Shown here: one piece after another, positions 46,523-54,761 of the stretch | How positions within the stretch are numbered: position 1 is the first letter of the stretch | How the letters are laid out: each line of letters starts with the position of its first letter | Source: Alistipes sp. | Lineage (GTDB): Bacteria; Bacteroidota; Bacteroidia; Bacteroidales; Rikenellaceae | DNA length: 64,000 nucleotides | Direction of reading: 5' to 3' | NCBI GenBank assembly: GCA_017937125.1 | Contig: JAGBEH010000006.1 | Location: 54,892-118,891 of the forward strand | The notes under the pieces: generated by a model | Seen by the model: only the letters and a program-made list of their open reading frames with translations | The model's database searches: none | Told to the model about the DNA's origin: nothing | Position numbers and translations under genes: made by a program

Positions 46523-46942
46523 TTATAAATCAAAATATACCCATCCGATCATTGGAAGATTGGCTTTAAACATAAACGATTGTTCCATCTCATTGCCATA
46601 GATCGATTGGCATTGTTGTACTGGTGCGCCATACATGCAATTTTCCCATTGACCTCCATATCCGTTGCTACGATAATACGAGGTAACTTTTACCTCTTGG
46701 CTCGTATCTCCCGTAGGATGAATATAGGTCGTGACCGTTACTTGAATGGGAATCTTGGTATAATTCCCATTATAATCGACTTGATAAGCTGTTGTTCGTA
46801 ATCTTTGTGTTTGCTGTTGTGGTTGATACTGTTGTTGGTTTTGACGAGGTGTGTCACGAAAGAACGGAGTGTAGGTCAGGTTTTGGGATTTAGCTACACC
46901 GTATACGCAAAGAAAAATAGTTGTAATAAGGAACTGTTTCAT
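46523..46942 (-). CDS. secreted protein with Gln-rich stretch
   Basis: A 139-residue protein: MKQFLITTIFLCVYGVAKSQ signal, then a Gln/Pro/Thr-rich linker (RQNQQQYQPQQQTQRLRT) and a beta-rich domain (TAYQVDYNGNYTKIPIQVTV, TSYYRSNGYGGQWENCMYGA). Two Cys near the end could pair. Function unknown. 13 nt before the Sel1 gene in the operon. Confidence 0.65.
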   Translation of the reverse strand: MKQFLITTIFLCVYGVAKSQNLTYTPFFRDTPRQNQQQYQPQQQTQRLRTTAYQVDYNGNYTKIPIQVTVTTYIHPTGDTSQEVKVTSYYRSNGYGGQWENCMYGAPVQQCQSIYGNEMEQSFMFKANLPMIGWVYFDL

Positions 46943-46944
46943 AA

Positions 46945-47292
46945 TTATTTATTTTTGAAGTATGATGTAAATACTGTTTTGAAAATTTTATCGAAAGAAA
47001 GAGTGTCATCGTTCTTGGCTTGGATATAGCTTTTCGCAAAAAGTCCAATCCACCAAGAAACGCCATCTTCATTGTTAATATCCCATCCAACAGTTTTAAC
47101 GGCTTGTTCGGTCCACGTTACCATGAGCTGAAGAATTGTAGAATATGGGAGGTTAATAGTTCCCATAGCCGCTAAATTACTTGCCATTTCTGCAATCTGG
47201 GATTCAATCTCCTTTGCTTGCTTTGCAAGTGCAACTTTTGTAGATGTGCAGTAAATTTCTGCCTCTTTCTCAATACCGAATGGAAAAATCAT
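46945..47292 (-). CDS. island hypothetical protein, 115 aa
   Basis: A 115-residue, soluble, mainly helical protein (KEAEIYCTSTKVALAKQAKE, ILQLMVTWTEQAVKTVGWDI, SYIQAKNDDTLSFDKIFKTV). No signal peptide. 2 nt upstream of the secreted Gln-rich protein gene. Function unknown; the co-encoded secreted proteins suggest it might be the cytoplasmic partner of the cassette. Confidence 0.6.
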   Translation of the reverse strand: MIFPFGIEKEAEIYCTSTKVALAKQAKEIESQIAEMASNLAAMGTINLPYSTILQLMVTWTEQAVKTVGWDINNEDGVSWWIGLFAKSYIQAKNDDTLSFDKIFKTVFTSYFKNK

Positions 47293-47305
47293 AATTGTAA
47301 TGTGT

Positions 47306-47659
47306 TTAATATCTACCTATCTGAATATCCACGAAATCAGACCAGCCTCCATCCATATTTATTCCCGTTACAGGCAATCCGAATATATTGCGCGATTTTG
47401 AAATTGTGGCATAATGTTCTTTTAAATGATTGCCATAGATAGCAACCGATCCTATATCTCCTGTTCCATCAGGACAAAACATAAACAAATTTACAGGTTG
47501 GCCTTGATTGGATATTTCTATGGACATACAACCCGTACTCAACAAATCCGATTTAAGGGCTACTATTAAATGTTGAAATGAAGGACTTGCCTTAATGTTG
47601 CGATGCAAGTTCGTTACGATACTTTGGCTTCGTTCATTTAACCGACATGGAGGAATCAT
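47306..47659 (-). CDS. island hypothetical protein, first gene of the cargo operon
   Basis: A 117-residue protein from ATG 47657-47659 (MIPPCRLNERSQSIVT); a TTG 8 codons earlier is also open. A GGAGG lies 17-20 nt upstream. The C-terminal part (TGDIGSVAIYGNHLKEHYAT, NIFGLPVTGINMDGGWSDFV) looks like a mixed alpha/beta domain. No signal peptide or motif. First gene after the structured leader at 47730-47880. Confidence 0.55.
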   Translation of the reverse strand: MIPPCRLNERSQSIVTNLHRNIKASPSFQHLIVALKSDLLSTGCMSIEISNQGQPVNLFMFCPDGTGDIGSVAIYGNHLKEHYATISKSRNIFGLPVTGINMDGGWSDFVDIQIGRY

Positions 47660-47729
47660 AATAGTAAATTTGTACACCTCCAACCCCTCAGATGTGATTA
47701 GTAAATAAAAAGGAAGCGCAGGGCTGGAG

Positions 47730-47880
47730 CTTTATTTTAGTGCGACAGGTCGTAGGAAACCCAATAGATAAAATAAGCAACAACCCCGCGCCTGTATCGT
47801 GAAGATACGACGAGAGGGCAATGCCACTTATTCTCTCTATTGTGCTTGGAATTTCCTACGTTCGTCGCACGAGAATAAAG
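47730..47880 (-). ncRNA. long structured leader RNA candidate upstream of the cargo operon
   Basis: Nested imperfect stems span 151 nt. 47730-47746 pairs 47864-47880; 47751-47759 pairs 47852-47860 (TTTCCTACG); 47762-47777 pairs 47827-47842 (CTTATTCTCTCTATTG), the last with G-U pairs on the minus strand. A small hairpin GTATC/GATAC is in the apical part. A promoter at 47911-47941 points into it, so on the minus strand it is the 5' leader of the operon (or a free RNA). It resembles no riboswitch I know. Confidence 0.6.
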
Positions 47881-47910
47881 TTACACTTCCGTAATTCAAT
47901 ATGTCTCCCA

Positions 47911-47941
47911 CAAAAGTAGAAAACAATTGTCGGAAATGCAA
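47911..47941 (-). promoter_or_regulatory. promoter of structured leader/cargo operon
   Basis: On the minus strand TTG (47939-47941), 20-nt spacer, TACTTTTG (47911-47918): a full Bacteroidota promoter. Expected start near 47905, 25 nt before the folded segment. Confidence 0.72.
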
Positions 47942-48305
47942 CGGCTTTGCACCTCTTTTTTCGAGGTTGTTGCAGATACAAATTTCGCCAAAACAAAATT
48001 GCAATCCAACAGCAATACGACTGGAAAGTAAACTTTGTTCTTCTGAATTTGGGCAGATCTGCACGAATTTCAACATTACGCCTGCATAAACCCTGAAATT
48101 CTGCTTTTCAGAACCCTGAAAACCATGGATTCCGACTTTATGTCAGCATAAATTCCATATCTGTATGTTACAGATTTTGCAGTAAATCGTAATGTATAGA
48201 TTATAAACAATATAGCTGTTTTGCTATATATTAGTACGCTTTGTTTTGAAGCAAAGAAAATACCCCTGCCGTCGTTTGACAGTAAGGGTATTCTTCTTCG
48301 TTCAG

Positions 48306-49364
48306 TTATTCCACAAACCATTTGTATTCCGCATCGCCCTCGATGGCTCTGCCGACACCCGTGATAAGCTCGGTAGCGTTCAGCGAACGGTCGAGAAACG
48401 TATCTATGTAACTCGACTTGTTGGCTCCCGTAAAGAGGTTGTAAACCCTCCAAAGGTCAATCTCTGGATTGTCCCCTCTGGAAAAGTTCTCGTCCGTGTA
48501 GTAAGCCTTTGCTACGGCGTTGATATGGCAGTCCGTAAATTCCATAGCAGGCAATGCCTTTCGCTCGGCCGTGGGCAGGTATTGATACAACCGTGTCTTG
48601 CCGATAAGCTGAGCGAACTGGTGTTCGGTAAGATGCCGTTCCTGCATCGCGGCCATTCGCTTTACATGGCGTTCGGCATCGTATTCTCGGAACAGGCGCA
48701 AGGTGGCATCGAACAAGTCCTGCACGCCCATCACCCGCAGTTCGCTTTTGAATCCATCGGTCGATACGCAGAGGTTACAGCACACGAGGTTCTTGAACCC
48801 GATGAAGACCTTGAATTTCTCCACCGTCTTCTTGGAATAGAGGTTCTCGTGGTTATAGGCCCGTACACCGCCTATCGAAAGGTTCAGCCTGTTTCCTGCC
48901 ACTTCCTCGTAAATCGTGGGTATCTCAAAACAGAAAGCCATCCGCTCGTAGTAGATGGTCTTGTCGGTTTCCAAGAGCTGGTTCACGGGCTTGTGGATAG
49001 CCTCTGGAATACGCCCCTTGATGATATGGGACACGACTATATCAGGCGCGTCGATTACCTCCTGTGGGAACATACGGTGTGCAGCACCTAATACCGTTTC
49101 AATAAAACTCTGATGGGAGATCGTCACCTCGTTGTCCTTACTGAATACGGGAACGACACAATCGTTCTTCAGATGGGCTATATCGACATGCTTGGTGTTG
49201 GCCTCGATAAAGTGGCGGTTATGACGAACACCCAAAGGAACGATAGGTGTTGCAGGTCGTTCCTCTACGGTCGTTGCCACCTCTGCGGCAGGGTTATCGA
49301 GGAAAGGGCTGTCGGAGTTCAAACCGACGGCAAATTCTGGGTTAGGCTGAAACGCTGGGTACAT
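48306..49364 (-). CDS. DUF3871-like mobile-element protein
   Basis: A 352-residue protein (ATG 49362-49364, MYPAFQPNPEFAVG; a start 9 codons earlier is open): LGVRHNRHFIEANTKHVDIA, DNEVTISHQSFIETVLGAAH, RLNLSIGGVRAYNHENLYSK, then ERHLTEHQFAQLIGKTRLYQ. It resembles the DUF3871 family found on Bacteroidota mobile elements (from memory, moderate certainty). Role unknown; neighbours suggest DNA metabolism. Overlaps the AAA ATPase by 23 nt. Confidence 0.7.
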   Translation of the reverse strand: MYPAFQPNPEFAVGLNSDSPFLDNPAAEVATTVEERPATPIVPLGVRHNRHFIEANTKHVDIAHLKNDCVVPVFSKDNEVTISHQSFIETVLGAAHRMFPQEVIDAPDIVVSHIIKGRIPEAIHKPVNQLLETDKTIYYERMAFCFEIPTIYEEVAGNRLNLSIGGVRAYNHENLYSKKTVEKFKVFIGFKNLVCCNLCVSTDGFKSELRVMGVQDLFDATLRLFREYDAERHVKRMAAMQERHLTEHQFAQLIGKTRLYQYLPTAERKALPAMEFTDCHINAVAKAYYTDENFSRGDNPEIDLWRVYNLFTGANKSSYIDTFLDRSLNATELITGVGRAIEGDAEYKWFVE

Positions 49365-50070
49365 GGTTGTAAGGAGTTTGAGGTTGAACATTCGGTTGTG
49401 CAGGCTGTGCCATATTGCACCATTTGAGGATGGCCTGACCGACAGCAGGCGTGATAAGGAATTCGGAACGCCCCGTGAACAGTCCTGTGCGGTCTTTGGA
49501 TGTGGTGGCCTTGTGGTTCATGGCTATATCAAGGACAGCGGTAAACTCGTAATCCACGTTGTCGCGCTGTACGGCTTTCAAACCCACCTTTTCTGGAACC
49601 ATCTTGCCGTTCTTGTCCGAGAGCACATAATCCTGCTTGCTACGCATCGTACAGATAACATGACAAGAGGATGTCAGAATCCGCTGGATAAAGGCGTTCT
49701 GACGGGGCGTAACCTTAGCCCAGTTGGCAAAGGAATTGCCTTGCAGGTTGGCATGGAAATCCAGCAGATAATCCCAGCAATGGGAGATGCTGTCGATGAT
49801 GATTACCTCGGCTCCTGCCTGCTCGCAAATACCGATGGCCTCGATGTAGGTTTCGGGAGCATAGTTTTCGAGGGTGAGGACTTGATAACCGCCCAGATGG
49901 GCATAAAGGTCGGCCGAGCAGTTCTCGGAATCAATGACGGCGATTTTAGACCAGTCGCCTGTCATTCCGTAAGCGATCAGGAGCGACGAATAGGTCTTGC
50001 CCGAACCTGAAGCTCCCGCCAGCGCAAGCCGCATCTTGGCTGCACGGCGCATGGATTGTCTCAATTGCAT
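49342..50070 (-). CDS. AAA ATPase (RecA-like, mobile-element type)
   Basis: A 242-residue ATPase with Walker A GASGSGKT (residues 19-26), Walker B AEVIIIDSISH, and sensor-like ICTMRSKQDY. It matches phage/mobile-element AAA_24-type ATP-binding proteins, which load single-strand annealing or replication proteins. The C-terminal 25 residues are Pro/Gln-rich. Overlapping stop with the DUF3871-like gene indicates co-translation. Confidence 0.85.
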   Translation of the reverse strand: MQLRQSMRRAAKMRLALAGASGSGKTYSSLLIAYGMTGDWSKIAVIDSENCSADLYAHLGGYQVLTLENYAPETYIEAIGICEQAGAEVIIIDSISHCWDYLLDFHANLQGNSFANWAKVTPRQNAFIQRILTSSCHVICTMRSKQDYVLSDKNGKMVPEKVGLKAVQRDNVDYEFTAVLDIAMNHKATTSKDRTGLFTGRSEFLITPAVGQAILKWCNMAQPAQPNVQPQTPYNHVPSVSA

Positions 50071-50275
50071 AACTCTACAAATTAGATGATTAGTAAATGA
50101 TTAAACTAATCATCCTGTCTGTGGCTTTTGTATTCAGTCTGCAATTTTTCTCGATAATCTGTTATAAAAAATCCCTCCCCGAATTTCGTTTTCCAAACCA
50201 AATAGGGGGAGGGGTGTTAATTGGGGTATTGGCTCGTGGCCAAGATATATTATAAATGCACCTTTGAGGCGGGTT

Positions 50276-50305
50276 TGCAAATTTTAGATTTTATTCTTAA
50301 ATTTG
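50276..50305 (+). promoter_or_regulatory. promoter of the lone cargo gene
   Basis: TTTG, about 20-nt spacer, TAAATTTG (50298-50305). It gives a short leader before ATG 50330. Confidence 0.68.
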
Positions 50306-50329
50306 GTAAACAACTATAATCCAAACGAT

Positions 50330-51310
50330 ATGGATAATGATTCATTAGGCTATCTCTCTTATAGTGGAGAAAGCATACAAAATGGTATTTTCGATGCTCG
50401 TCAATCTGCAACAGCTTTATTGGGGTTTGATAATCTTATGCGCTATTTCATAAAGATAGAAAACCCAGAGTTGAAAGATATTGATTTTGATTTTCCTGTA
50501 AAAGTAAAAGAGGGCTCCTGGCTCATAGAAATTCCTAATAATATTGATAAACTTATATTAATTGCAGGTGTTGGTTACTTCCTCAAAGATTATTTAAAAG
50601 AGTTTGCCAAAAAAGCAGCTTCAGATGGGTTCTTAGAAACGGGCCCAGTTAAAGACATAAAAAAGATAATTCAAGGGGCAATTAATCTGGCTAAATGGTG
50701 TATAAAAATTCGCAAGCATATTAAAGATAGACAAGTTGAAGAAAAGATTGATTTGACGAATGAAACCGTAAAAATATCAGTAGATGATAAAACATTAGAA
50801 ATTCCTCTCAAAATATACACCCTATACAAAAATCTTCCCAAAGGCTTTTTCAATGACATTTCTGAAGCAATTTCCGAGAATGTATCTCTTACGATCGCAG
50901 ATAGACAGGATGATGGTAAATTTGATAAGGAATCTATAACATATACAGATAAATCTTATTTTTACACAAAATCAAATATTGAACCAGATATTTTATTTCC
51001 AGAATTAAAAGATGGCCAATATGTAGAATTAGATGGAGAAATAACTCGTAATAATGGGAAAACAAACACTATTGGATTTGAATACAAAGGTCATATTTTA
51101 ACATGCGAACCAGACCAAAATCAACCATTAACGAAATATAAAAATCAGATTATATCAAAATCTGATGATCGTTTTTTCTCATCTGTAACAATTTATGGTG
51201 TAATTGACAGGAGCGAAGGTACAGGGAATCGTCCTAAAATTAAATTTACTAAAATCACCCCTAAAGAAATTCTATACGTTGAGCAGCAAGATTTATTCAA
51301 GAATCAGTAA
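50330..51310 (+). CDS. AT-rich cargo protein of unknown function
   Basis: A 326-residue protein (MDNDSLGYLSYSGESIQNGI) with a weak membrane helix in DKLILIAGVGYFLKDYLKEF and a Lys/Glu-rich middle. The C-terminal domain (GQYVELDGEITRNNGKTNTI, SSVTIYGVIDRSEGTGNRPK) reads like an OB-fold. The gene has its own promoter and a terminator and is very AT-rich, the usual signature of an accessory cargo gene (defence or fitness). No family recognised. The ATG was preferred over a TTG at 50303 because that lies within the promoter. Confidence 0.7.
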   Translation: MDNDSLGYLSYSGESIQNGIFDARQSATALLGFDNLMRYFIKIENPELKDIDFDFPVKVKEGSWLIEIPNNIDKLILIAGVGYFLKDYLKEFAKKAASDGFLETGPVKDIKKIIQGAINLAKWCIKIRKHIKDRQVEEKIDLTNETVKISVDDKTLEIPLKIYTLYKNLPKGFFNDISEAISENVSLTIADRQDDGKFDKESITYTDKSYFYTKSNIEPDILFPELKDGQYVELDGEITRNNGKTNTIGFEYKGHILTCEPDQNQPLTKYKNQIISKSDDRFFSSVTIYGVIDRSEGTGNRPKIKFTKITPKEILYVEQQDLFKNQ

Positions 51311-51323
51311 ATTTTAAAACGAA

Positions 51324-51349
51324 AGTCCCCGTGCTTACGCACGGGGACT
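51324..51349. terminator. bidirectional terminator
   Basis: AGTCCCCGTGC, loop TTAC, GCACGGGGACT: 11-bp perfect stem between the plus cargo gene and the convergent minus pseudogene. Confidence 0.82.
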
Positions 51350-51355
51350 GTATAT

Positions 51356-52207
51356 CTAAAATGCAAAACCTTTGAAATCTTCTTTATCCTGCTTATCTCG
51401 TTTTATTACCTCACTATATTGCTCCTGCATATCAAGCACCTTTATAAAATAGGGCAACAATACCTTTTCGGGCAGGTTCTTGCATCGTTTATTGAGTTGG
51501 TAGGTTATGCTTATTGGCTCTGTTCTTGATAAGCCTATTGAATTATACTTGGTAAGCAGTACGGACATCGCTCGTTTATCCCACTTGGGAGCGGCTACAC
51601 CTTTCATCTTGCAAAACTCGCATATCTCCTTATAAATCCCTGCGGCGGTTTTTCTGACCGAGTGATTGATAAAACAACCTGCCGTCAGTTCATAACCCTT
51701 TGCAATCTGCTTTATAAGCCCTAATTGCTGGCATTCATTTAATAGTGCAGTTGTTGTATTACGTGATAACCCAATTTCCTTTGCAATTTTGGCATTACTT
51801 CATTGGATGGTATCCGTATTATTAAGACATATCGCCTTTAATAAGAGCAGAAACCCTGCAATTTTGGCGTGATAGTTCTTTGTAAAGAAACTGTTGTCGA
51901 GAAAGAAATAATCTTTGCTGGCTGGCTTTATATAATAGGAATTTCGTTTTATAAATCCTCTGTCTGCATCTTCTTTAATGGTAGTCTGCACGGTCAGATA
52001 ACCTGCATCCTTTAAGCGTTTAATGCTCCGTCGTATGGTTCGTTCATCTAATCCCGTCAGCAAGGATAGTTTTTCCTCGGTTATATGGGAAATATTCGTC
52101 TTGTAGTTGGAACAATATTTTATGGTTGCTCACACGTAAATATCGATAGGCTTACTGTTGCCTGTCTGAAAATTCACGATTGATTTGGGGATTACTGTAT
52201 AATTCAT
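51356..52207 (-). pseudogene. HTH/replication-initiator-like gene with two in-frame TGA
   Basis: A single 284-codon frame from ATG 52205-52207. Its otherwise continuous protein (MNYTVIPKSIVNFQTGNSKP, later LLTGLDERTIRRSIKRLKDA and KIAKEIGLSRNTTTALLNEC) is a two-winged-helix DNA-binding protein of Bacteroidota mobile elements. TGA occurs at codon 26 (DIYV_ATIKY) and codon 136 (DTIQ_SNAKIA), both where Trp is expected; a further Trp (APKWDKR) is TGG. No frameshift is present. Read as a pseudogene, or as TGA-suppressed. Confidence 0.75.
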
Positions 52208-52346
52208 CGTTAGCAATGGAATTTTGATTGTTTGTAAATATGATTTCTTTTAAGTGCAGTAGTTTTCGGAAGCAGGCAATGCCGTAATGTTCTTTGGCCT
52301 GTTTGCGGTTCTCGAATCACCTGCGGTCTTTGATGTGGTAGTACAT
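52152..52346 (-). pseudogene. small mobile-element protein with in-frame TGA
   Basis: A 64-residue frame from ATG 52344-52346: MYYHIKDRR, TGA at codon 10, then FENRKQAKEHYGIACFRKLL. The RRWFENRKQAKEHYGIA style is known from Bacteroidota elements, so the TGA replaces TGG. It overlaps the next gene start (52205-52207) by 56 nt, typical of this gene pair. Confidence 0.65.
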
Positions 52347-52363
52347 GGTCGGTACGACTTTAA

Positions 52364-52434
52364 TAGGTAGTGTATAAGTAGGTAATGTATATATAGGACA
52401 TTTTTGAGCAGTTTGCACAGGACAGATTTGAGCA
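52364..52434. repeat. two sets of iteron-like direct repeats
   Basis: TAGGTAGTGTATAAG / TAGGTAATGTATATA in tandem (52364-52393), then AGGACATTTTTGAGCA (52395-52410) and AGGACAGATTTGAGCA (52419-52434), period 24. They lie just upstream of the two HTH/replication-like genes on the minus strand, as iterons or operators would. Confidence 0.6.
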
Positions 52435-52560
52435 ATACAATCTGTCCATCCATGATTACCTACTATCTCTTATCTGGAATCTTCCATATTTTTTGATCGT
52501 GAATTACTCTCTTTATAGAGAATCTTCGTCTCGTACTCAAAAAATGTGGTAACACAACGC

Positions 52561-52587
52561 AAAGAAAAGGCAGACGAAATCTGCCTT
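52561..52587 (-). terminator. terminator of the 52.7-kb gene
   Basis: On the minus strand AAGGCAGA, loop TTTCG, TCTGCCTT, then TTCTTT. Confidence 0.68.
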
Positions 52588-52702
52588 AACAAGAATGAAC
52601 ACAATCTGTATCGAATGGAAGATAGTATCTCTGAATTGCCCTGCAAAGATATAAAATATTTAACAAGAAGTCAAATAAATTGATGTGTTTATTCTGAAAT
52701 TC

Positions 52703-53269
52703 TTAATCTCGCTGATGTTTCGGATTTGACAACACCCACTCTTTGGGTATTTCTTTTCCAAATGCGACTCTTTCGTGAATAAATTTCGGCTCCCACATTT
52801 CTTCTCCGTCTTCATCTTCGGTCTCTAATGTGTCTATATAGTCATTCAATTCATCGTCTTTCAATTCATCGTCTTTCAATTCTTCAGATAGGAGATAGAT
52901 ATAATGGCTGGGAGGGTATTCATTACCAGGAGTGCAATCAACATAGCACTCGTATTTGTTGGAATAAATAAAGCTATGATGAACAGCCATTACCGTTGGC
53001 TCTTTAGGCATATTTAAAGCCTTTTTAGATATAACTATCCCCTCGCAATAGTTGCACTGTTCACCATATCCATCTAAAAGACCATTAAAACTGCAAATGA
53101 AGAGAGCATTACTATTACATGATACAGGAGCTACCCAACTCCATATTATGAGATTTTTTGTTGCGGGAACATCGGCAATCATTTTGGCTTTGTACTCATC
53201 AAAATCAATTACATTGTAAGCCCTATTATAGGCCTTACATGTGTCCTTGTAATAGTTCTTGGTCTTCAT
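52703..53269 (-). CDS. island hypothetical acidic protein
   Basis: A 188-residue soluble protein: MKTKNYYKDTCKAYNRAYNV, LIIWSWVAPVSCNSNALFIC and NYCEGIVISKKALNMPKEPT. The C-terminal third is acidic with a tandem 15-bp repeat encoding ELKDDELKDDELNDY. Three Trp codons here are TGG, unlike the neighbours. No signal peptide or known family. Between the pseudogenes and the integrase, with its own terminator. Confidence 0.68.
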   Translation of the reverse strand: MKTKNYYKDTCKAYNRAYNVIDFDEYKAKMIADVPATKNLIIWSWVAPVSCNSNALFICSFNGLLDGYGEQCNYCEGIVISKKALNMPKEPTVMAVHHSFIYSNKYECYVDCTPGNEYPPSHYIYLLSEELKDDELKDDELNDYIDTLETEDEDGEEMWEPKFIHERVAFGKEIPKEWVLSNPKHQRD

Positions 53270-53388
53270 AAATATTAAGTTTTAAGGTTGGGAATTGTGT
53301 ACTGTCATAAAGATACAAAAAATGAGGACAAACATCGACAAGGGAGCAGAATTAAGTTCCCCTACCAATGTTTGTCCCTGCTTTCTCC

Positions 53389-54600
53389 TTACAATAAGTG
53401 TTGCATAGCCGCGTCGATTTGGCTGTTCTCAAACGAATCCAAGTAAATCTGTGTCGTGGATAGGTCGGAGTGTCCCAGCGATTCGGAAATGAGTGCCACG
53501 CTTACCCCTGACCGTTTGAGGACGGTTGCGTAAGTATGGCGAGCTACATAGGTTGTTAAAGGCATTGCCAATCCAATCATTTCTCCCAGCGTCTTTAACT
53601 CTCGATTGACTTTGCGTAGTACCTTATGCAGGCGATTGAAAATCTGCTGTGGGGTGGTGTGTTCATGGCGATTGAGGATAGGGAAGATATAATCTTCTCC
53701 GTGTCCTGCCGTACCGTACTTTTCGAGAATCTGCAACGCCATAGGGACGAGTTGAAAAGACAGTAGTTTCTGTGTCTTGTGGCGGGAATAGTTCACACGA
53801 CCTCTCACGATGTCTTTATAACGCAGCCGCGCAATATCACCGAAATTCATCCCTGCCGTGAAATAAGAGAATAAGAATAAATCTTTGGCGAGGCATCGAT
53901 ATTCCGTCGTATGGCCATCCGCAATTTCGAGGTCGATCAGCCGTTGAATGTCGTCCTTGTCGATTGCCCGTTTGCGTGTTTTGGCCCATAAGCTACCCAC
54001 TTGAAACAGGGTGAACGGATTTCGCTTCACCGTTACTTTACCCTCTTTAACTGCCTTGTTGTAGATGGCCTTGAAGATGGCGAACCGTGTAGCGATGCTG
54101 TTGTCCTTGTTCCCACGCTGACGCAGGTACAATTCCAAACCTTTCAGATAGTCGAGGTCGATAGCCTCTAACGCCATAGTGGTTGGTTTGTAGCTGTTTA
54201 ACACTTGCAGGGCGTATTTGTGCTTGGAGGCCGAGTTGATTTTACCGAGCGATTCCAGTCGTTCGATTTCAGCGTTGAAACCGTCTTCGATTGTAATTCC
54301 AACTGAACGAGTAGGTTTCGCATCGAACAGCGTATCGAAATTCACGGGAATATCCAACGCTTCCAACCGCTGGATTTTCTTGTTGTATTCCTTGATCTTG
54401 GCTGTTATCTGAAACTGGATATTGTCTCTGTCGGGGCAGTCGGTCGTTACTTTTTGAGCCTTTGCATTCCAGTATTTACGGGCTACGGATATGCCTAAAC
54501 CGATGGTTTTCTTACGACCGTCATGAAGAAATTGAATACAGAGGGGAGAGGTGCTGTTTTTATAAATTACATCCTTTCGGATTATTGCTTTGAATGTCAT
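53389..54600 (-). CDS. tyrosine recombinase (integrase)
   Basis: A 403-residue phage-type integrase. An N-terminal arm-binding domain (about 1-90, NAKAQKVTTD-like) and SAM-like core-binding domain (about 100-190) precede the catalytic domain: SYFTAGMNFGDIARLRYKDI, then TYVARHTYATVLKRSG with the R-H pair, and GHSDLSTTQIYLDSF with the nucleophile Tyr. GMNF replaces the usual first Arg motif, as in some Bacteroidota element integrases. It mediates integration at tRNA-Thr, with which it is adjacent (168 nt). Confidence 0.93.
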   Translation of the reverse strand: MTFKAIIRKDVIYKNSTSPLCIQFLHDGRKKTIGLGISVARKYWNAKAQKVTTDCPDRDNIQFQITAKIKEYNKKIQRLEALDIPVNFDTLFDAKPTRSVGITIEDGFNAEIERLESLGKINSASKHKYALQVLNSYKPTTMALEAIDLDYLKGLELYLRQRGNKDNSIATRFAIFKAIYNKAVKEGKVTVKRNPFTLFQVGSLWAKTRKRAIDKDDIQRLIDLEIADGHTTEYRCLAKDLFLFSYFTAGMNFGDIARLRYKDIVRGRVNYSRHKTQKLLSFQLVPMALQILEKYGTAGHGEDYIFPILNRHEHTTPQQIFNRLHKVLRKVNRELKTLGEMIGLAMPLTTYVARHTYATVLKRSGVSVALISESLGHSDLSTTQIYLDSFENSQIDAAMQHLL

Positions 54601-54642
54601 TGTGTTGCATCAAGTTGATGCAGGGGATTAGCAGACTTCTCT

Positions 54643-54674
54643 ATGGGAAGTTCAATGGGAAGTCTATGGGAAAT
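54643..54674 (-). repeat. arm-type repeats, right end
   Basis: ATGGGAA occurs three times at 54643, 54655 and 54665; the segment 54655-54674 is identical to the left-end copy. Between the integrase start and the tRNA. Confidence 0.7.
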
Positions 54675-54761
54675 CGGAGCCTTAAAAAGGCTACTTTACC
54701 CCTCTTTTCCCACCGTTCAGAAACAAAAAAGCCAGCAACCACATTTCTGTAAGTCGCTGAC

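Noticed and set aside
47730-47880. Retron or HEARO-type RNA
   Set aside because: No reverse transcriptase, IscB or HNH gene is adjacent, and no conserved core could be recognised.
48076-48453. Minus-strand 125-residue frame beyond the DUF3871-like gene
   Set aside because: Overlaps that gene out of frame; composition untypical.
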